DNA from: Yoonia sp. BS5-3
Lineage (GTDB): Bacteria > Pseudomonadota > Alphaproteobacteria > Rhodobacterales > Rhodobacteraceae
Reading direction: 5' to 3'
Assembly (NCBI RefSeq): GCF_038069655.2
Contig: NZ_CP150951.2
Location: 682,001 to 746,000 of the forward strand
Length of the DNA stretch: 64,000 bases
The translations under genes were made by a program, and so were the position numbers. This document shows positions 27,024 to 36,051 of the stretch, piece by piece. How positions within the stretch are numbered: position 1 is the stretch's first letter; each line of letters starts with the position of its first letter. The notes beneath the pieces are model-generated. The model did not search any database and had not been told where the DNA came from. It worked only from the letters and a program-made list of their open reading frames with translations.

Positions 27024-27551
27024 ATGTCTAAAATACAAGATGTCGCCAAACTTGCCGGGATATTGCGCGGCGCAACGATTGCCGCGATGGTTGCACTGCC
27101 AATTGCCATTATCGGCGGTCTTTTGGCCACACCCCTGACACCCGAATTGTATATGGACACAGTCGCAGCATCCCCCGAGACGAGCACAGCGCAGTTGATT
27201 GCTGTCGTTGCGCTCAACCTGATTAGCCCGTTTATTCTGCTGCTGACATTGAACGAAATGCGGATTCTGTTTGAGGCCTATCAGCGGGGCGAGGTCCTGA
27301 CGGACCGCAGTGCCAAACTGATCCAACGTATTGGCCAAGGATTTCTAGCACTTGCCATCATTCCCTTTGTGCTACGTCCGATTCAGTCCGTGCTGCTTAC
27401 CTGGAACAATCCGCCAGGTGGGCGCAGTCTGGCCATCGGGTTGGACAGTGACATGCTATTCTTTGCTCTGTCGGGCGGATTGATTATTGTCATAGGCTGG
27501 GCCATGCGCGAAGCGTCAGTCGTTGCTTCCGAAAATAAGGCCTTTGTATGA
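27024..27551 (+). CDS. DUF2975 membrane protein
   Basis: 175-aa protein with four hydrophobic segments (residues about 15-38, 56-78, 105-125, 138-165), the layout of DUF2975 proteins. ATG 27024 follows AAAAGGAAAA. Its stop overlaps the start of a small XRE regulator by ATGA, the recurrent DUF2975/YozG-like pair. The family's molecular function is unknown; the pairing suggests the membrane protein senses or modulates the regulator's activity. Confidence 0.82.
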   Translation: MSKIQDVAKLAGILRGATIAAMVALPIAIIGGLLATPLTPELYMDTVAASPETSTAQLIAVVALNLISPFILLLTLNEMRILFEAYQRGEVLTDRSAKLIQRIGQGFLALAIIPFVLRPIQSVLLTWNNPPGGRSLAIGLDSDMLFFALSGGLIIVIGWAMREASVVASENKAFV

Positions 27552-27790
27552 ACCAGCCTGAAATCATTGTACGCCTTGATGTGATGCTGGCCCTGCGCAA
27601 GATGAAATCCCGTGACTTAGCGCAGATCGTCGGCATCACAGAGCAGAATATCAGTTTACTGAAATCCGGGAAGGTAAAGGGCATCCGTTTTGACACACTA
27701 GCCAAGATCTGTGCTGCACTAAAGTGCCAACCCGGTGATTTGCTTGAAGCTGATCTATCCTCTGAGAAGGAGGATGTGCGTAAAATTTAA
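27548..27790 (+). CDS. Small Cro/C1-type regulator (YozG-like)
   Basis: 80 aa, essentially a single helix-turn-helix: MLALRKMKSRDLAQIVGITEQNISLLKSG, then IRFDTLAKICAALKCQPGDLL, matching the HTH_26/YozG group that accompanies DUF2975 proteins. Starts inside the last codon of the DUF2975 gene, so the two are translationally coupled. Autoregulation at the AT-rich upstream region is likely by analogy but not shown. Confidence 0.88.
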   Translation: MNQPEIIVRLDVMLALRKMKSRDLAQIVGITEQNISLLKSGKVKGIRFDTLAKICAALKCQPGDLLEADLSSEKEDVRKI

Positions 27791-27919
27791 TCAATAAAGC
27801 CAATATGTTGGTATTTTCCGACCCAGCGTTAACTTTGATAAATTTTGATCTTTTTTTGACACAATTCTGCCGACTTGCTTCGCGACTTCGGGGATGTCGT
27901 ATCTAGTTGGATAATTACA

Positions 27920-28876
27920 ATGTTAAGACTAACCCAAAGCGCCCCGCGCCATAATGGTTTCCTCGCGCTCTCCTCAATTGCAATAATGACTACGTTTCTG
28001 TGCAGCGCGCCTGCCATAGGTCAGGAAGCCGCAACACCCGACGAATTGATAGACGTCAACTATGTCATCGAATCAGACGGAGCAGATCGTATATTACTTG
28101 CCGGAAAGTTGCGGACACTCACCCAGCAGGTCGCAGCCGCCTCATGTTCGGTCACATCTGGGATTGATGTCGTAGAAGCCCATGACGTTCTGGAGCAAGC
28201 AACCGCAGAGTTTGATCGTTATATCGCCGCGCTTCGCGACGGTGATGAAGAACTGCATATTCTCGGGCCGGAGGAAGATGCCCGTATAGTGCGCGATCTG
28301 GAACACGTTCTGGAAGAATGGTCAGCGATCCATAGCGCCATTGATGCAGTGATTGCCGATAGCAACAATGTCGACGCGGCTCATGTGATTGATGATCACA
28401 ATCTCGAGCTGCTTGACCTGACAACGATTTTGTCATCCGATATCTCGGGCCGCTATGCCCATCCATATGAGATGACAGCCGCCGACGCGATGATGATTGA
28501 AATCGCGGGACGTCAGCTGATGTTGACCCAGAAAATGGCCAAAGATTCCTGCGAAATCTGGACCGGCTATCACAGTGAAGAGGCTAAGGAAGACCTAGTC
28601 GCTACTATGGCCGTTTTTGAAACCTCGTTGAACGCTTTGCGCTATGGTATGCCGGATGCAGGGCTGCAAGCGGCACCAAATGACGTGATCCGCACTGATC
28701 TTGACCTGCTTTTGTCGCGCTGGGACATCGTTAAAATCAACCAGCAAAGGCTTGTTGACGGTGAAGAGCTGAATGAAGAGCAAAAAACCGAGATTTTCCA
28801 CGATCTTTTGGTAGAGCTGGCCGATCTTGAACATTTGCTCGACGACTACAAAGAACATGCCGAACGGGCGCATTAA
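27920..28876 (+). CDS. Exported protein with two PilJ-type (type IV pili MCP N-terminal) domains
   Basis: 318 aa with a signal peptide (FLALSSIAIMTTFLCSAPAIG). Two copies of a PilJ/NIT-like four-helix sensor motif: DRILLAGKLRTLTQQVAAASC near residue 62 and IEIAGRQLMLTQKMAKDSC near residue 195. No transmembrane helix follows and there is no HAMP, signalling or output domain, so it appears to be a free periplasmic protein made only of the sensor module. ATG 27920 chosen because it places the signal peptide properly; ATG 27875 would precede it with a 15-residue leader. Function unknown; a soluble ligand-binding partner of a signalling system is possible. Confidence 0.8.
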   Translation: MLRLTQSAPRHNGFLALSSIAIMTTFLCSAPAIGQEAATPDELIDVNYVIESDGADRILLAGKLRTLTQQVAAASCSVTSGIDVVEAHDVLEQATAEFDRYIAALRDGDEELHILGPEEDARIVRDLEHVLEEWSAIHSAIDAVIADSNNVDAAHVIDDHNLELLDLTTILSSDISGRYAHPYEMTAADAMMIEIAGRQLMLTQKMAKDSCEIWTGYHSEEAKEDLVATMAVFETSLNALRYGMPDAGLQAAPNDVIRTDLDLLLSRWDIVKINQQRLVDGEELNEEQKTEIFHDLLVELADLEHLLDDYKEHAERAH

Positions 28877-28894
28877 GGCGTTCGCGTATTACGA

Positions 28895-28938
28895 ATGGAA
28901 AGGCCTTTAGCACCTTGCGTCGATAAAGGCCTTTCCAT
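28895..28938. terminator. 15-bp perfect inverted repeat, bidirectional terminator candidate
   Basis: ATGGAAAGGCCTTTA (28895-28909) and TAAAGGCCTTTCCAT (28924-28938) are perfect inverted repeats around a 14-nt loop, at the junction of two convergent genes. The right arm lies inside the last codons of the quinone-reductase gene, and the left arm includes its stop. Long U-runs are absent. Confidence 0.55.
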
Positions 28939-29932
28939 CCGGCTTGCCCAGCACCTGTGGTAGGTCTGCCATCGCCTTCGAAAGAGGTACGATACCAGCG
29001 ACATCCGTTTTCCATTGCCCCGTCACGAACCGTTCTTGAATTTCAGCAAAGGCCTGCGGAATGCGAGTGGGATCAGTTTGCTTCATCCAGCGTGTCAACC
29101 AAAACCCCTCGATCACCTTGTTCTGGAAAATCAGTTGCCCCATCTCGCCCAAGGCAGGCTTTTCGGTTGAAAGTTTCCCATAATTAACCCAGCGCGCGTG
29201 GCTGGGCATAAGGAAAAACAAATCCGCCGTGAACTGATCGCCGACAGCATCCAGCAAAACCCTCGGTTTCAATGTCTTAAAGACATCGCTGGCTGCGCCT
29301 ATTGCATCACTGCTGTGACTTACGATTACCTCTGCCGCCCCGAGGGCCCGTAACGCATCACCTTGGGCGGCTCTGCGCACGACCGCGATCGGTTTGATAC
29401 CCGCATCCCGGCCCAGCCCAATCAGCAGCTTACCCAGTTGCGAACCCGCTGCGTTCAGCACAAAACTATCAGCCCCGCTTTGCCTGACCAAATCAAACAT
29501 GGCGATCGCCGTGAGCGGGTTCACCAATTGCCCCGCAGCATCAACATCTGCAAATTCGGGCCTACAGGGCACCAGACCACTTACATCCGTCATCGCATAT
29601 TCCGCCCAAGTACCCGACGCACTGGCAAAAAAGCTGACGCGTTGCCCGACGAGAGGCGTATCACCGGCAACAACTTCGCCGACAGCCTCAAAGCCTGCGG
29701 GGATACCCTTGATGCGAGGTTGCCCATACTCGCCCTTAATAAAATGAACATCCGAAGGGTTCACAGCCGCCAGATGTACCTTGATCAAAGCCTGCCCAGG
29801 GCCCGGCGTGGGCACCGGAATTGTCTGATGCGTTAAAAGGGGGGACAGATCATCAATCATTGGCCCGGTCTGGGTGTTGGCGTAGCCGTCATGGCGTTGC
29901 ACCAAGGCCTGCATTTGTGTTGGGACGTTCAC
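28907..29932 (-). CDS. Zinc-independent MDR-family NADPH:quinone reductase-like oxidoreductase
   Basis: 341-aa medium-chain dehydrogenase/reductase. The N-terminal GroES-like domain has AAVNPSDVHFIKGEYG in place of the zinc-binding GHE core, and the Rossmann domain begins around SFVLNAAGSQLGKLLIGLGR. Lack of catalytic-zinc residues and the AAVNPSD phrase place it with quinone oxidoreductase (zeta-crystallin)-like enzymes. Its ATG overlaps the xthA stop by four bases, so it is cotranscribed with xthA; a shared oxidative-stress context is plausible. Confidence 0.85.
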   Translation of the reverse strand: MNVPTQMQALVQRHDGYANTQTGPMIDDLSPLLTHQTIPVPTPGPGQALIKVHLAAVNPSDVHFIKGEYGQPRIKGIPAGFEAVGEVVAGDTPLVGQRVSFFASASGTWAEYAMTDVSGLVPCRPEFADVDAAGQLVNPLTAIAMFDLVRQSGADSFVLNAAGSQLGKLLIGLGRDAGIKPIAVVRRAAQGDALRALGAAEVIVSHSSDAIGAASDVFKTLKPRVLLDAVGDQFTADLFFLMPSHARWVNYGKLSTEKPALGEMGQLIFQNKVIEGFWLTRWMKQTDPTRIPQAFAEIQERFVTGQWKTDVAGIVPLSKAMADLPQVLGKPDGKAFIDARC

Positions 29933-30717
29933 AGATCAAAGCTCGCAAAGACGGGGGCGTGGTCGCTTGGTTTCTCCCAGCCCCGTGCCGCCCGCATGAC
30001 CCGTGATCCATGTGCTGCATTTTTGATGTCCGGCGTGGCCCAAATATGGTCAAGTCTACGTCCTTTATCCGCCGCGTCCCAATCCCGCGCCCGGTAGGAC
30101 CACCAGCTGTAAAGCTGCCCCTCGGGGATGTCATTCCGGGTCACGTCGGACCAATCACCAGCGTCCATTACTGCATTGAAATGCTCCACTTCAATTGGCG
30201 TATGACTGACCACTTTCAAAAGCTGTTTATGGCTCCACACATCGTCTTCACGCGGTGCGATATTCAGATCACCAACAAGAATCGCTTTCTCTGGCTTTGC
30301 GGCATTGAACGCATCGCGCATATCAGTCAGATAATCGAGCTTTTGGCCGAATTTTTCATTCACATCGCGATCTGGCACATCGCCACCTGCAGGCACATAA
30401 TGGTTGTGGATGGTCACCCCGTTTTCGAGCCGCGCCGCAACATGCCGCGCATGGCCGAGATCAGCAAAGTCTTCTGCCCCAACCTCAACCATTGGGATTT
30501 TTGAGAAAATCGCTACTCCATTGTATCCTTTTTGCCCGCGCGCAACCATATGTGTGTAACCCAGCGCCGTGAATTGTTCGCGCGGGATTTTGTCGACCGG
30601 ACTTTTGCATTCCTGCAAGCAAAGGACATCGGGTGCCTCTTCGCGCATCAACCGCGCGACGATATCCTCGCGCAGACGGACCGAATTGATATTCCAGGTG
30701 GCAAGAGTGAAGGGCAT
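29929..30717 (-). CDS. xthA: Exodeoxyribonuclease III / AP endonuclease
   Basis: Mg-dependent AP endonuclease of 262 aa for base-excision repair. All family motifs present: ATWNINSVR, LQECKS (metal Glu), GYNGVAIFSK, GDLNIAPREDDVW, WSYRARDWDAADKGRRLDHIW and SDHAPV (catalytic Asp-His). ATG 30717 places ATWNINS at residue 5 as in homologues; the in-frame ATG at 30783 adds 22 residues with no conserved content. Operon with the downstream quinone-reductase-like gene. Confidence 0.95.
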   Translation of the reverse strand: MPFTLATWNINSVRLREDIVARLMREEAPDVLCLQECKSPVDKIPREQFTALGYTHMVARGQKGYNGVAIFSKIPMVEVGAEDFADLGHARHVAARLENGVTIHNHYVPAGGDVPDRDVNEKFGQKLDYLTDMRDAFNAAKPEKAILVGDLNIAPREDDVWSHKQLLKVVSHTPIEVEHFNAVMDAGDWSDVTRNDIPEGQLYSWWSYRARDWDAADKGRRLDHIWATPDIKNAAHGSRVMRAARGWEKPSDHAPVFASFDL

Positions 30718-30799
30718 GGGCTTGCTTTCTGTCTGGCTGATTTTTTGGGGGTAGCCTATGGGGTACATCACCCATGTCTGCACCTAAGTGCTGCCCGGT

Positions 30800-31666
30800 T
30801 CAACCAGATGTACCTTTGGGATCGGCAAAGATTCGCGGTGCATGGGTTTGCAGCCAATGAATAACGCATTGCAGCCGCCGGGTCTGCACCAAATCGGTGC
30901 TGGCATGAGCATGCAGCGTCCGTACAAGCGCCGGCCGCCCGCAATCGATCCGAACCAGGTCCTTGGCGCGATCCCCAATGCAGCATGGCAAAAGACCTTT
31001 ACCGATTCCAGCCTCTATCGCAGTCAGAAGCAGCCCGGCATCATTCGCATCAAGTGCTTCACGCGCTATGGTACGGGTGCGTTTTCGCAACCACCTATCT
31101 GGTGCACGTTTGGCGCGCGGATCTTCAAATGACACCCAGTCAGCCACATCCGGATCGCGCCCCTTACGAATATACAGTGCATAAGCCACCTCACTGATTG
31201 GAAAAGCAAATTCGGCGTCTTTTGGTTCGATCTCAAACCACAGGGCCAGTTCAGGCCTACCTTGAGTCAGCGGCCAATGGGCGCTGCCGGAAACGAACCG
31301 CAGTTCAAGTCCAGGCGTTTGTATTAGCAAATCCTCAAGCCCTGCCCCGATAATCGCATCCAACGTCCAGTGATTGCCAATAATTGTCACCGGGCCATGC
31401 AACGTATCCGCACTGCTTTGCGCTTCATCCTCGAGCCACAAAACCTGTGTTTCAATCTTCTTGGCCCGGTCCAGCACCCGCTGCCCGGCTTCTGTTGGCT
31501 GAAACCCCATATTCGACCGTACGAAAAGCACCGTTCCGAGGCTGGCCTCTATTGCGTTCAGCCGACGCCCCACAGTCGATTGGTCCATGCCCAACACTTC
31601 AGCGGCCGCAGATTGGGTTCGGTTGCGCGATATTGCCAGAACAATTTTCAGATCGTTCCAGTTCAT
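30800..31666 (-). CDS. LysR-family transcriptional regulator
   Basis: 288 aa from ATG 31666. N-terminal winged helix: MNWNDLKIVLAISRNRTQSA, then DQSTVGRRLNAIEASLG. The C-terminal part is a substrate-binding domain, slightly shorter than average. It begins just upstream of nothing divergent: the next gene upstream is the same-strand beta-barrel gene, so the usual divergent LysR target is absent and its regulon is unknown. Confidence 0.87.
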   Translation of the reverse strand: MNWNDLKIVLAISRNRTQSAAAEVLGMDQSTVGRRLNAIEASLGTVLFVRSNMGFQPTEAGQRVLDRAKKIETQVLWLEDEAQSSADTLHGPVTIIGNHWTLDAIIGAGLEDLLIQTPGLELRFVSGSAHWPLTQGRPELALWFEIEPKDAEFAFPISEVAYALYIRKGRDPDVADWVSFEDPRAKRAPDRWLRKRTRTIAREALDANDAGLLLTAIEAGIGKGLLPCCIGDRAKDLVRIDCGRPALVRTLHAHASTDLVQTRRLQCVIHWLQTHAPRIFADPKGTSG

Positions 31667-31775
31667 GTCAGCCTTTCTTGCCTGTATTTCATACATTTAG
31701 GCCACTGCAGTCTGCAGTGGCCCAGTCGGTATGCAAAGTTATTTTTTGGGCGTATCCTACCCACGCAGAGATATG

Positions 31776-32402
31776 TCAAAAGTGATACGAGACCCGCAGC
31801 ATGGCCGTTGTGAATTCAACATCAACCGCGCTATCATCCACGTTCTCGAATTCGTGCAGCAAAACTTCCGCCCCGACTGAGATGCTCTCGGACAGCATTA
31901 TATCCGTCCCGATCCCGTAAAATGGTGCTGTGTCTGCGACCTCGACCGGCGCGCCTATTGGCTGAATTTCGCCCGATGCATAAGCCAAACCAGCAACCCC
32001 ATAGATAAGCGCAGATCCCAAATTGCCGCCTGCCCGTATCTTTAGATGCGCCAAAGTGTCTATTTCAGCGGAAACTAAATTGTCTTCATCCTCAAGTGCC
32101 GAAGATGCGGTGTTGTAGTCGATTTCGACACCTGCAGTGATCGCACCGAACGAGCGTTGCACCCCGCCATGCAGCCCATAAAATGCACCTTCCACGGATG
32201 TTTCCGGAAATGCCGTGTCGGGCAGTTCGGGGATCAAATCGCCTGCCGCTGGGCCCGCTTGCAAGCCTACATACCAGTCAAATGGTACAGTCGCAGGTGC
32301 AGGCAAAGGTGGTGGCGGAATAATAGGGTCGGACAAGCCCCCCGCCAAAACTGGATTTGCAAAAATAGTGATGAGAATGCTGGTTGATAAATGACGTTTC
32401 AT
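31776..32402 (-). CDS. Outer-membrane beta-barrel protein (OmpA-like/Omp25-type barrel)
   Basis: 208 aa with a signal peptide (MKRHLSTSILITIFANPVLAG), a Pro-rich linker (PIIPPPPLPAPATV), then an eight-strand-type barrel beginning FDWYVGLQAGPAAGD and ending LRVSYHF with a terminal Phe. This matches small porin-like Omp25/31-type barrels of alphaproteobacteria. The gene looks monocistronic, with an upstream 280-bp gap that holds a terminator of the next gene. Confidence 0.8.
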   Translation of the reverse strand: MKRHLSTSILITIFANPVLAGGLSDPIIPPPPLPAPATVPFDWYVGLQAGPAAGDLIPELPDTAFPETSVEGAFYGLHGGVQRSFGAITAGVEIDYNTASSALEDEDNLVSAEIDTLAHLKIRAGGNLGSALIYGVAGLAYASGEIQPIGAPVEVADTAPFYGIGTDIMLSESISVGAEVLLHEFENVDDSAVDVEFTTAMLRVSYHF

Positions 32403-32613
32403 AAGAAGCTCTTTCCAAGTTGATAAAATATGTCGCCAGAGGGCTGCCCAACTAAGCCATTGTGACCGTGGCCGCTTAGCTGCTCACAATCGTCTGGCGT
32501 GTTTGGTTTAACCAGTCGATCGCATCACGAAAAAGCGCATAACTGCATAGTGACTATGTAATTTTGCAAATCGTAAATCCGCAACAGTTTCCAAAGCTCT
32601 CTACACAACAAAA

Positions 32614-32637
32614 AACCCCGCCAGAACAGGCGGGGTT
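32614..32637 (-). terminator. Rho-independent terminator
   Basis: Perfect 9-bp stem (AACCCCGCC/GGCGGGGTT) with a 6-nt loop, followed on the minus strand by TTTTTTGTTG. It lies 46 bases after the stop of the receiver-like gene at 32683. Confidence 0.9.
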
Positions 32638-32682
32638 GTCGACTTACATCGGTGGCCAGTGTCGCAATTTTCGAAACGAGCC

Positions 32683-33495
32683 TTACATACGGACCCCATT
32701 CGTAACCGCGTCTGTCAACACAAGCGGGCGCTGTACGCCATTGCTGACCAGCTCTGGCAACACAGAGGGGGCTTTCGCAACTTCTTCGATCTCCTCCGCA
32801 TCATCAAAATAGTGAACATCCGATAAATCGGCCAATGCCGGCGTCGCAAAGACGATATCTTCGTAAGATGGGACATCATCATCCGCCAATGTCTGGGCTG
32901 ACAGCACATTCACGTTCTCCGGCACCGCGATGATGGCTGGCGTTGGGATTTCCGGTTTGGGGGCGGGAAGCGCGGCAGGCACATCCTGCGCCATGAGCGC
33001 CGCAACACGTTCGCGCGTTTCGACAAGCGGTGCGTCAACCATCTGGGTAACCGCGACCGGCGCTTGTGCCTCAGGTGTGAATTCTTCCGTGATATCCGCC
33101 TGTAGGGTCTGGCGGACCTTTTCGCGTCGATCGTCAACATCATGCATAGAACTAAGCGCCAATTGCCCAACGATCTGCGGCGACGTGTTGTGCCCGACAA
33201 GCGCATAAAGGCTGGGTATCAGGTCGTAGAGATCATCGGTTTCTTCGCGGCTACGGTCCGTCACGATAATCGAACTGATATACGGATTTTTCCGCTCGGC
33301 CGACAAGGCGATTGTATGGGTCAGGCATCCATCAAGTTCCTCATCCATTACAAGCAAATCAATCCTGTCCATGCGGATCAGGGTTTCAGCAACATCGCGA
33401 TTCTCAACGTGAAGGATTTGAAACCCTTGACCCAACAAAGCCTGCGCATTGGCGATTGCTGCATCGGGTTGGTTTCTGAGGATAAGGGCTTTCAT
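32683..33495 (-). CDS. Receiver-like domain protein with long Pro/Ala/acidic tail
   Basis: 270 aa from ATG 33495 (ribosome site AGGAGA). Residues 1-115 read as a divergent receiver domain: KALILRNQPDA, then IDLLVMDEELDG at the phosphoacceptor position, then SSIIVTDRS; the N-terminal acidic pair of true receivers is missing (RNQPDA), so phosphorylation is doubtful. The C-terminal half is low-complexity, rich in Ala, Pro, Asp and Glu. No output domain. Function unknown. An intrinsic terminator follows, so it is probably monocistronic. Confidence 0.7.
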   Translation of the reverse strand: MKALILRNQPDAAIANAQALLGQGFQILHVENRDVAETLIRMDRIDLLVMDEELDGCLTHTIALSAERKNPYISSIIVTDRSREETDDLYDLIPSLYALVGHNTSPQIVGQLALSSMHDVDDRREKVRQTLQADITEEFTPEAQAPVAVTQMVDAPLVETRERVAALMAQDVPAALPAPKPEIPTPAIIAVPENVNVLSAQTLADDDVPSYEDIVFATPALADLSDVHYFDDAEEIEEVAKAPSVLPELVSNGVQRPLVLTDAVTNGVRM

Positions 33496-33642
33496 CGGAT
33501 TCTCCTGATAACTGGCAACGATTGGTCCTAGGTTAAGCACCCAACCCTTAAAACTTGCTAAAAACTCGATGTAGTTTTTCGCCAGACTTGGCCCCTGCCC
33601 CGGATGCCCCTATAGAGGCCGAAGACAATCAAGGGTGCAGCC

Positions 33643-34230
33643 ATGCGCAACGCAACGATCACACGCAAAACCGCCGAGACAGACGTCACCGTTACCATCG
33701 ATCTGGATGGAACAGGCGTCTATGACAACCAGACTGGCGTCGGCTTTTTTGATCATATGTTGGATCAACTATCCCGGCATGCACTGATCGATATGACCGT
33801 CCGCGCCACTGGCGATTTGCATATTGACGACCACCACACGGTTGAAGATGTGGGTATCGCACTGGGCCAAGCGCTGACACAGGCGTTGGGCGACAAAAAG
33901 GGCATCCGCCGCTATGGCGCCTGCCATCTAGCCATGGATGACGCGCAGGTGCGTTGCGCGCTGGATTTGTCCGCGCGCCCCTACCTGATCTGCAATCTGG
34001 ACCTGCCTTTTGGCAAGATCGGCACGTTTGATACCGAATTGGTGCGTGAATTTTTTCAGGCATTCAGCACCCATGGTGGCATTACGCTGCATATCGATAA
34101 GCTGCATGGGTTTAACGCACATCACATTGCCGAGGCCGCTTTTAAGGCCGTTGCTCGTGCCCTGCGCGAAGCGGTTGAAACAGACCCCCGCAAGGCCGAT
34201 GCGATTCCGTCCACAAAGGGCAGCCTATGA
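33643..34230 (+). CDS. hisB: Imidazoleglycerol-phosphate dehydratase
   Basis: Seventh enzyme-step protein of histidine biosynthesis; Mn-dependent. 195 aa, the monofunctional (dehydratase-only) form. Metal-binding repeats [16 protein letters not shown] and [17 protein letters not shown] at residues 40-85, and the second set near [15 protein letters not shown] and [14 protein letters not shown]. Overlaps hisH by ATGA. Confidence 0.95.
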   Translation: MRNATITRKTAETDVTVTIDLDGTGVYDNQTGVGFFDHMLDQLSRHALIDMTVRATGDLHIDDHHTVEDVGIALGQALTQALGDKKGIRRYGACHLAMDDAQVRCALDLSARPYLICNLDLPFGKIGTFDTELVREFFQAFSTHGGITLHIDKLHGFNAHHIAEAAFKAVARALREAVETDPRKADAIPSTKGSL

Positions 34231-34865
34231 TCACAGCCCTGATTGATTATGACAGCGGCAATCTGCATTCCGCCCAAAAGGCGTTTGAACGGATGGCTGA
34301 TGAGGTGAGCGCCGGTCGGGTAACCGTCACATCTGATCCGGATGTTGTCGCCAGTGCGGATCGCATCGTTCTGCCTGGCGACGGCGCCTTTCCGCATTGC
34401 CGTTCCGAGCTTTTCGCCCGCAGCGCGCTTGCCGAAGCGATTATTGAGGCCGTGACCGTCAAGGCCCGCCCCTTCTTTGGTATTTGCGTCGGAATGCAAA
34501 TGATGTCGACAACGGGCCACGAACATGAGCCTACCCCCGGCTTTGGCTGGATCGGCGGCGATATCTGTAAGATCACACCAGACGACCCCACATTCAAAGT
34601 CCCCCATATGGGTTGGAATGACCTGATCATCGATCATCCCCACCCGGTTCTTGAGGGCATCAGTTCAGGTGATCATGCCTATTTTGTGCATTCCTACGCG
34701 ATGGATGTGACGAACCCGGCCGAGCGTTTGGCCCATGTAGACTATGCCGGCGATGTCACCGCGATCATCGGGCGCGACACGATGATCGGCACACAGTTTC
34801 ATCCCGAAAAAAGCCAAAGCGCCGGGCTGCGTATGATCGGGAACTTCCTGTGCTGGGCCCCCTGA
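34227..34865 (+). CDS. hisH: Imidazole glycerol phosphate synthase glutaminase subunit
   Basis: Class I glutamine amidotransferase that supplies ammonia to HisF. 212 aa. Nucleophile C87 in [11 protein letters not shown]; the catalytic His-Glu pair in TQFHPEKSQ near the C-terminus. Its start overlaps hisB. The partner hisF and hisA do not follow; the next gene is a convergent asparaginase whose stop codon abuts this one. Confidence 0.95.
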   Translation: MITALIDYDSGNLHSAQKAFERMADEVSAGRVTVTSDPDVVASADRIVLPGDGAFPHCRSELFARSALAEAIIEAVTVKARPFFGICVGMQMMSTTGHEHEPTPGFGWIGGDICKITPDDPTFKVPHMGWNDLIIDHPHPVLEGISSGDHAYFVHSYAMDVTNPAERLAHVDYAGDVTAIIGRDTMIGTQFHPEKSQSAGLRMIGNFLCWAP

Positions 34866-35855
34866 TCATATGAATGCCTGACTTGGCCGAATATGCCCCG
34901 TCACCAACCCACGTCGGTTTTTGATCGGACGCATTATTCGCGCCTGCGTCGCCGGATGATCTGCGTCAAGCACTCCAAGCCTTACCAAAATTGCGGTGAT
35001 GGCTGCTTCGCTTGCTCGGGTTGCCCCATCTGTAATTTTCACCGCTACCCCCATTCTTAGGTCAGGGATGATGGCCGTATAGACCCCTTCGGCCCCGGTC
35101 TTGATCGCAACCCTTCCATCCATGGCACGCATCAGATCGGTGCAGGCCCGCGTCTCGCCTGCAACAAGCGCGGGATATTTGGCCATGGCCTTTACCAGGC
35201 GCGCCGCGGCAACACTGCGTGTATCGGACCGCACATGCGCTCTTGCAAAGAAGGCCATCGCCCGCGCCAGCCCATATACAGTGCAGGCATGATTTGGCGC
35301 TGAACAGCCATCGATGCCAAAGGTAGGGCTGGTTTCTTGGGTGACGTCTTCAAACGCTGCTTTGCAGGCCTGTTGCACGGGATGATCGATCAGATCATAT
35401 TCTGGCCCGCCCTTGATGTGCTTGTTCAGCATCAGGAAGCCCGCATGTTTACCGGAACAATTATTGTGGATCTGGCAGGGTTTTTCATCGGCTCGGATCA
35501 GCCCATTGCGCGCGTCCAGATCGCTCGGCAATTGCGGCCCGCAGCGCAAATCATCATCGCTCAACCCAAGATCATCAAGCCATGCCCGCACTGGTCCGGT
35601 ATGGATTGCCGCCCCCTGATGAGAGGCACAAGCCAGTGCCAGTTGCACATCACTGAGCGCGGTGCCTGCCCCACTTTCCAACAGTGGCAAGGCTTGAACC
35701 ATTTTACAGGATGAACGTGGGTAAATCACCGCTTCGATATCGCCCCAAGCTTGTACGATTTGACCCGTTTCATCACAAACGACCGCGTGGCCTTGATGGA
35801 TACATTCAACGAGATCACCGCGCCAGACCTCAACCAAATCAATGGGGTTTGCCAT
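34866..35855 (-). CDS. Asparaginase of the AnsA/ReAII (PF06089-type) family
   Basis: 329-aa L-asparaginase unrelated to the E. coli type I/II enzymes. Family landmarks: YPRSSCKMVQALPLL (Ser-Lys motif), NNCSGKHAGFL and FGIDGCSAPNHA, and the C-terminal KTGAEGVYTAIIPDL. This type is described from Rhizobium etli and is common in alphaproteobacteria. Its stop codon abuts the hisH stop with no spacer; upstream a 196-bp gap separates it from the divergent ialB-like gene. Confidence 0.88.
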   Translation of the reverse strand: MANPIDLVEVWRGDLVECIHQGHAVVCDETGQIVQAWGDIEAVIYPRSSCKMVQALPLLESGAGTALSDVQLALACASHQGAAIHTGPVRAWLDDLGLSDDDLRCGPQLPSDLDARNGLIRADEKPCQIHNNCSGKHAGFLMLNKHIKGGPEYDLIDHPVQQACKAAFEDVTQETSPTFGIDGCSAPNHACTVYGLARAMAFFARAHVRSDTRSVAAARLVKAMAKYPALVAGETRACTDLMRAMDGRVAIKTGAEGVYTAIIPDLRMGVAVKITDGATRASEAAITAILVRLGVLDADHPATQARIMRPIKNRRGLVTGHIRPSQAFI

Positions 35856-36051
35856 GTTTTTGCCCTTTTGGATTGTTTATGTTTGCACGATACCGCAAGA
35901 GGCGCCGAACGGGGCTTTCCCCGACGCGCGGTTTGTTGCTAAGATAGACGGTATCGAGTTGAAACAAGCCCCGCCAGCGGAAATGGTGTCGTAAGATGCA
36001 TCAACGATCTGGAAGGGCATCCAGAGGCAAGGACAGCTTGGAGGCTGTGAC

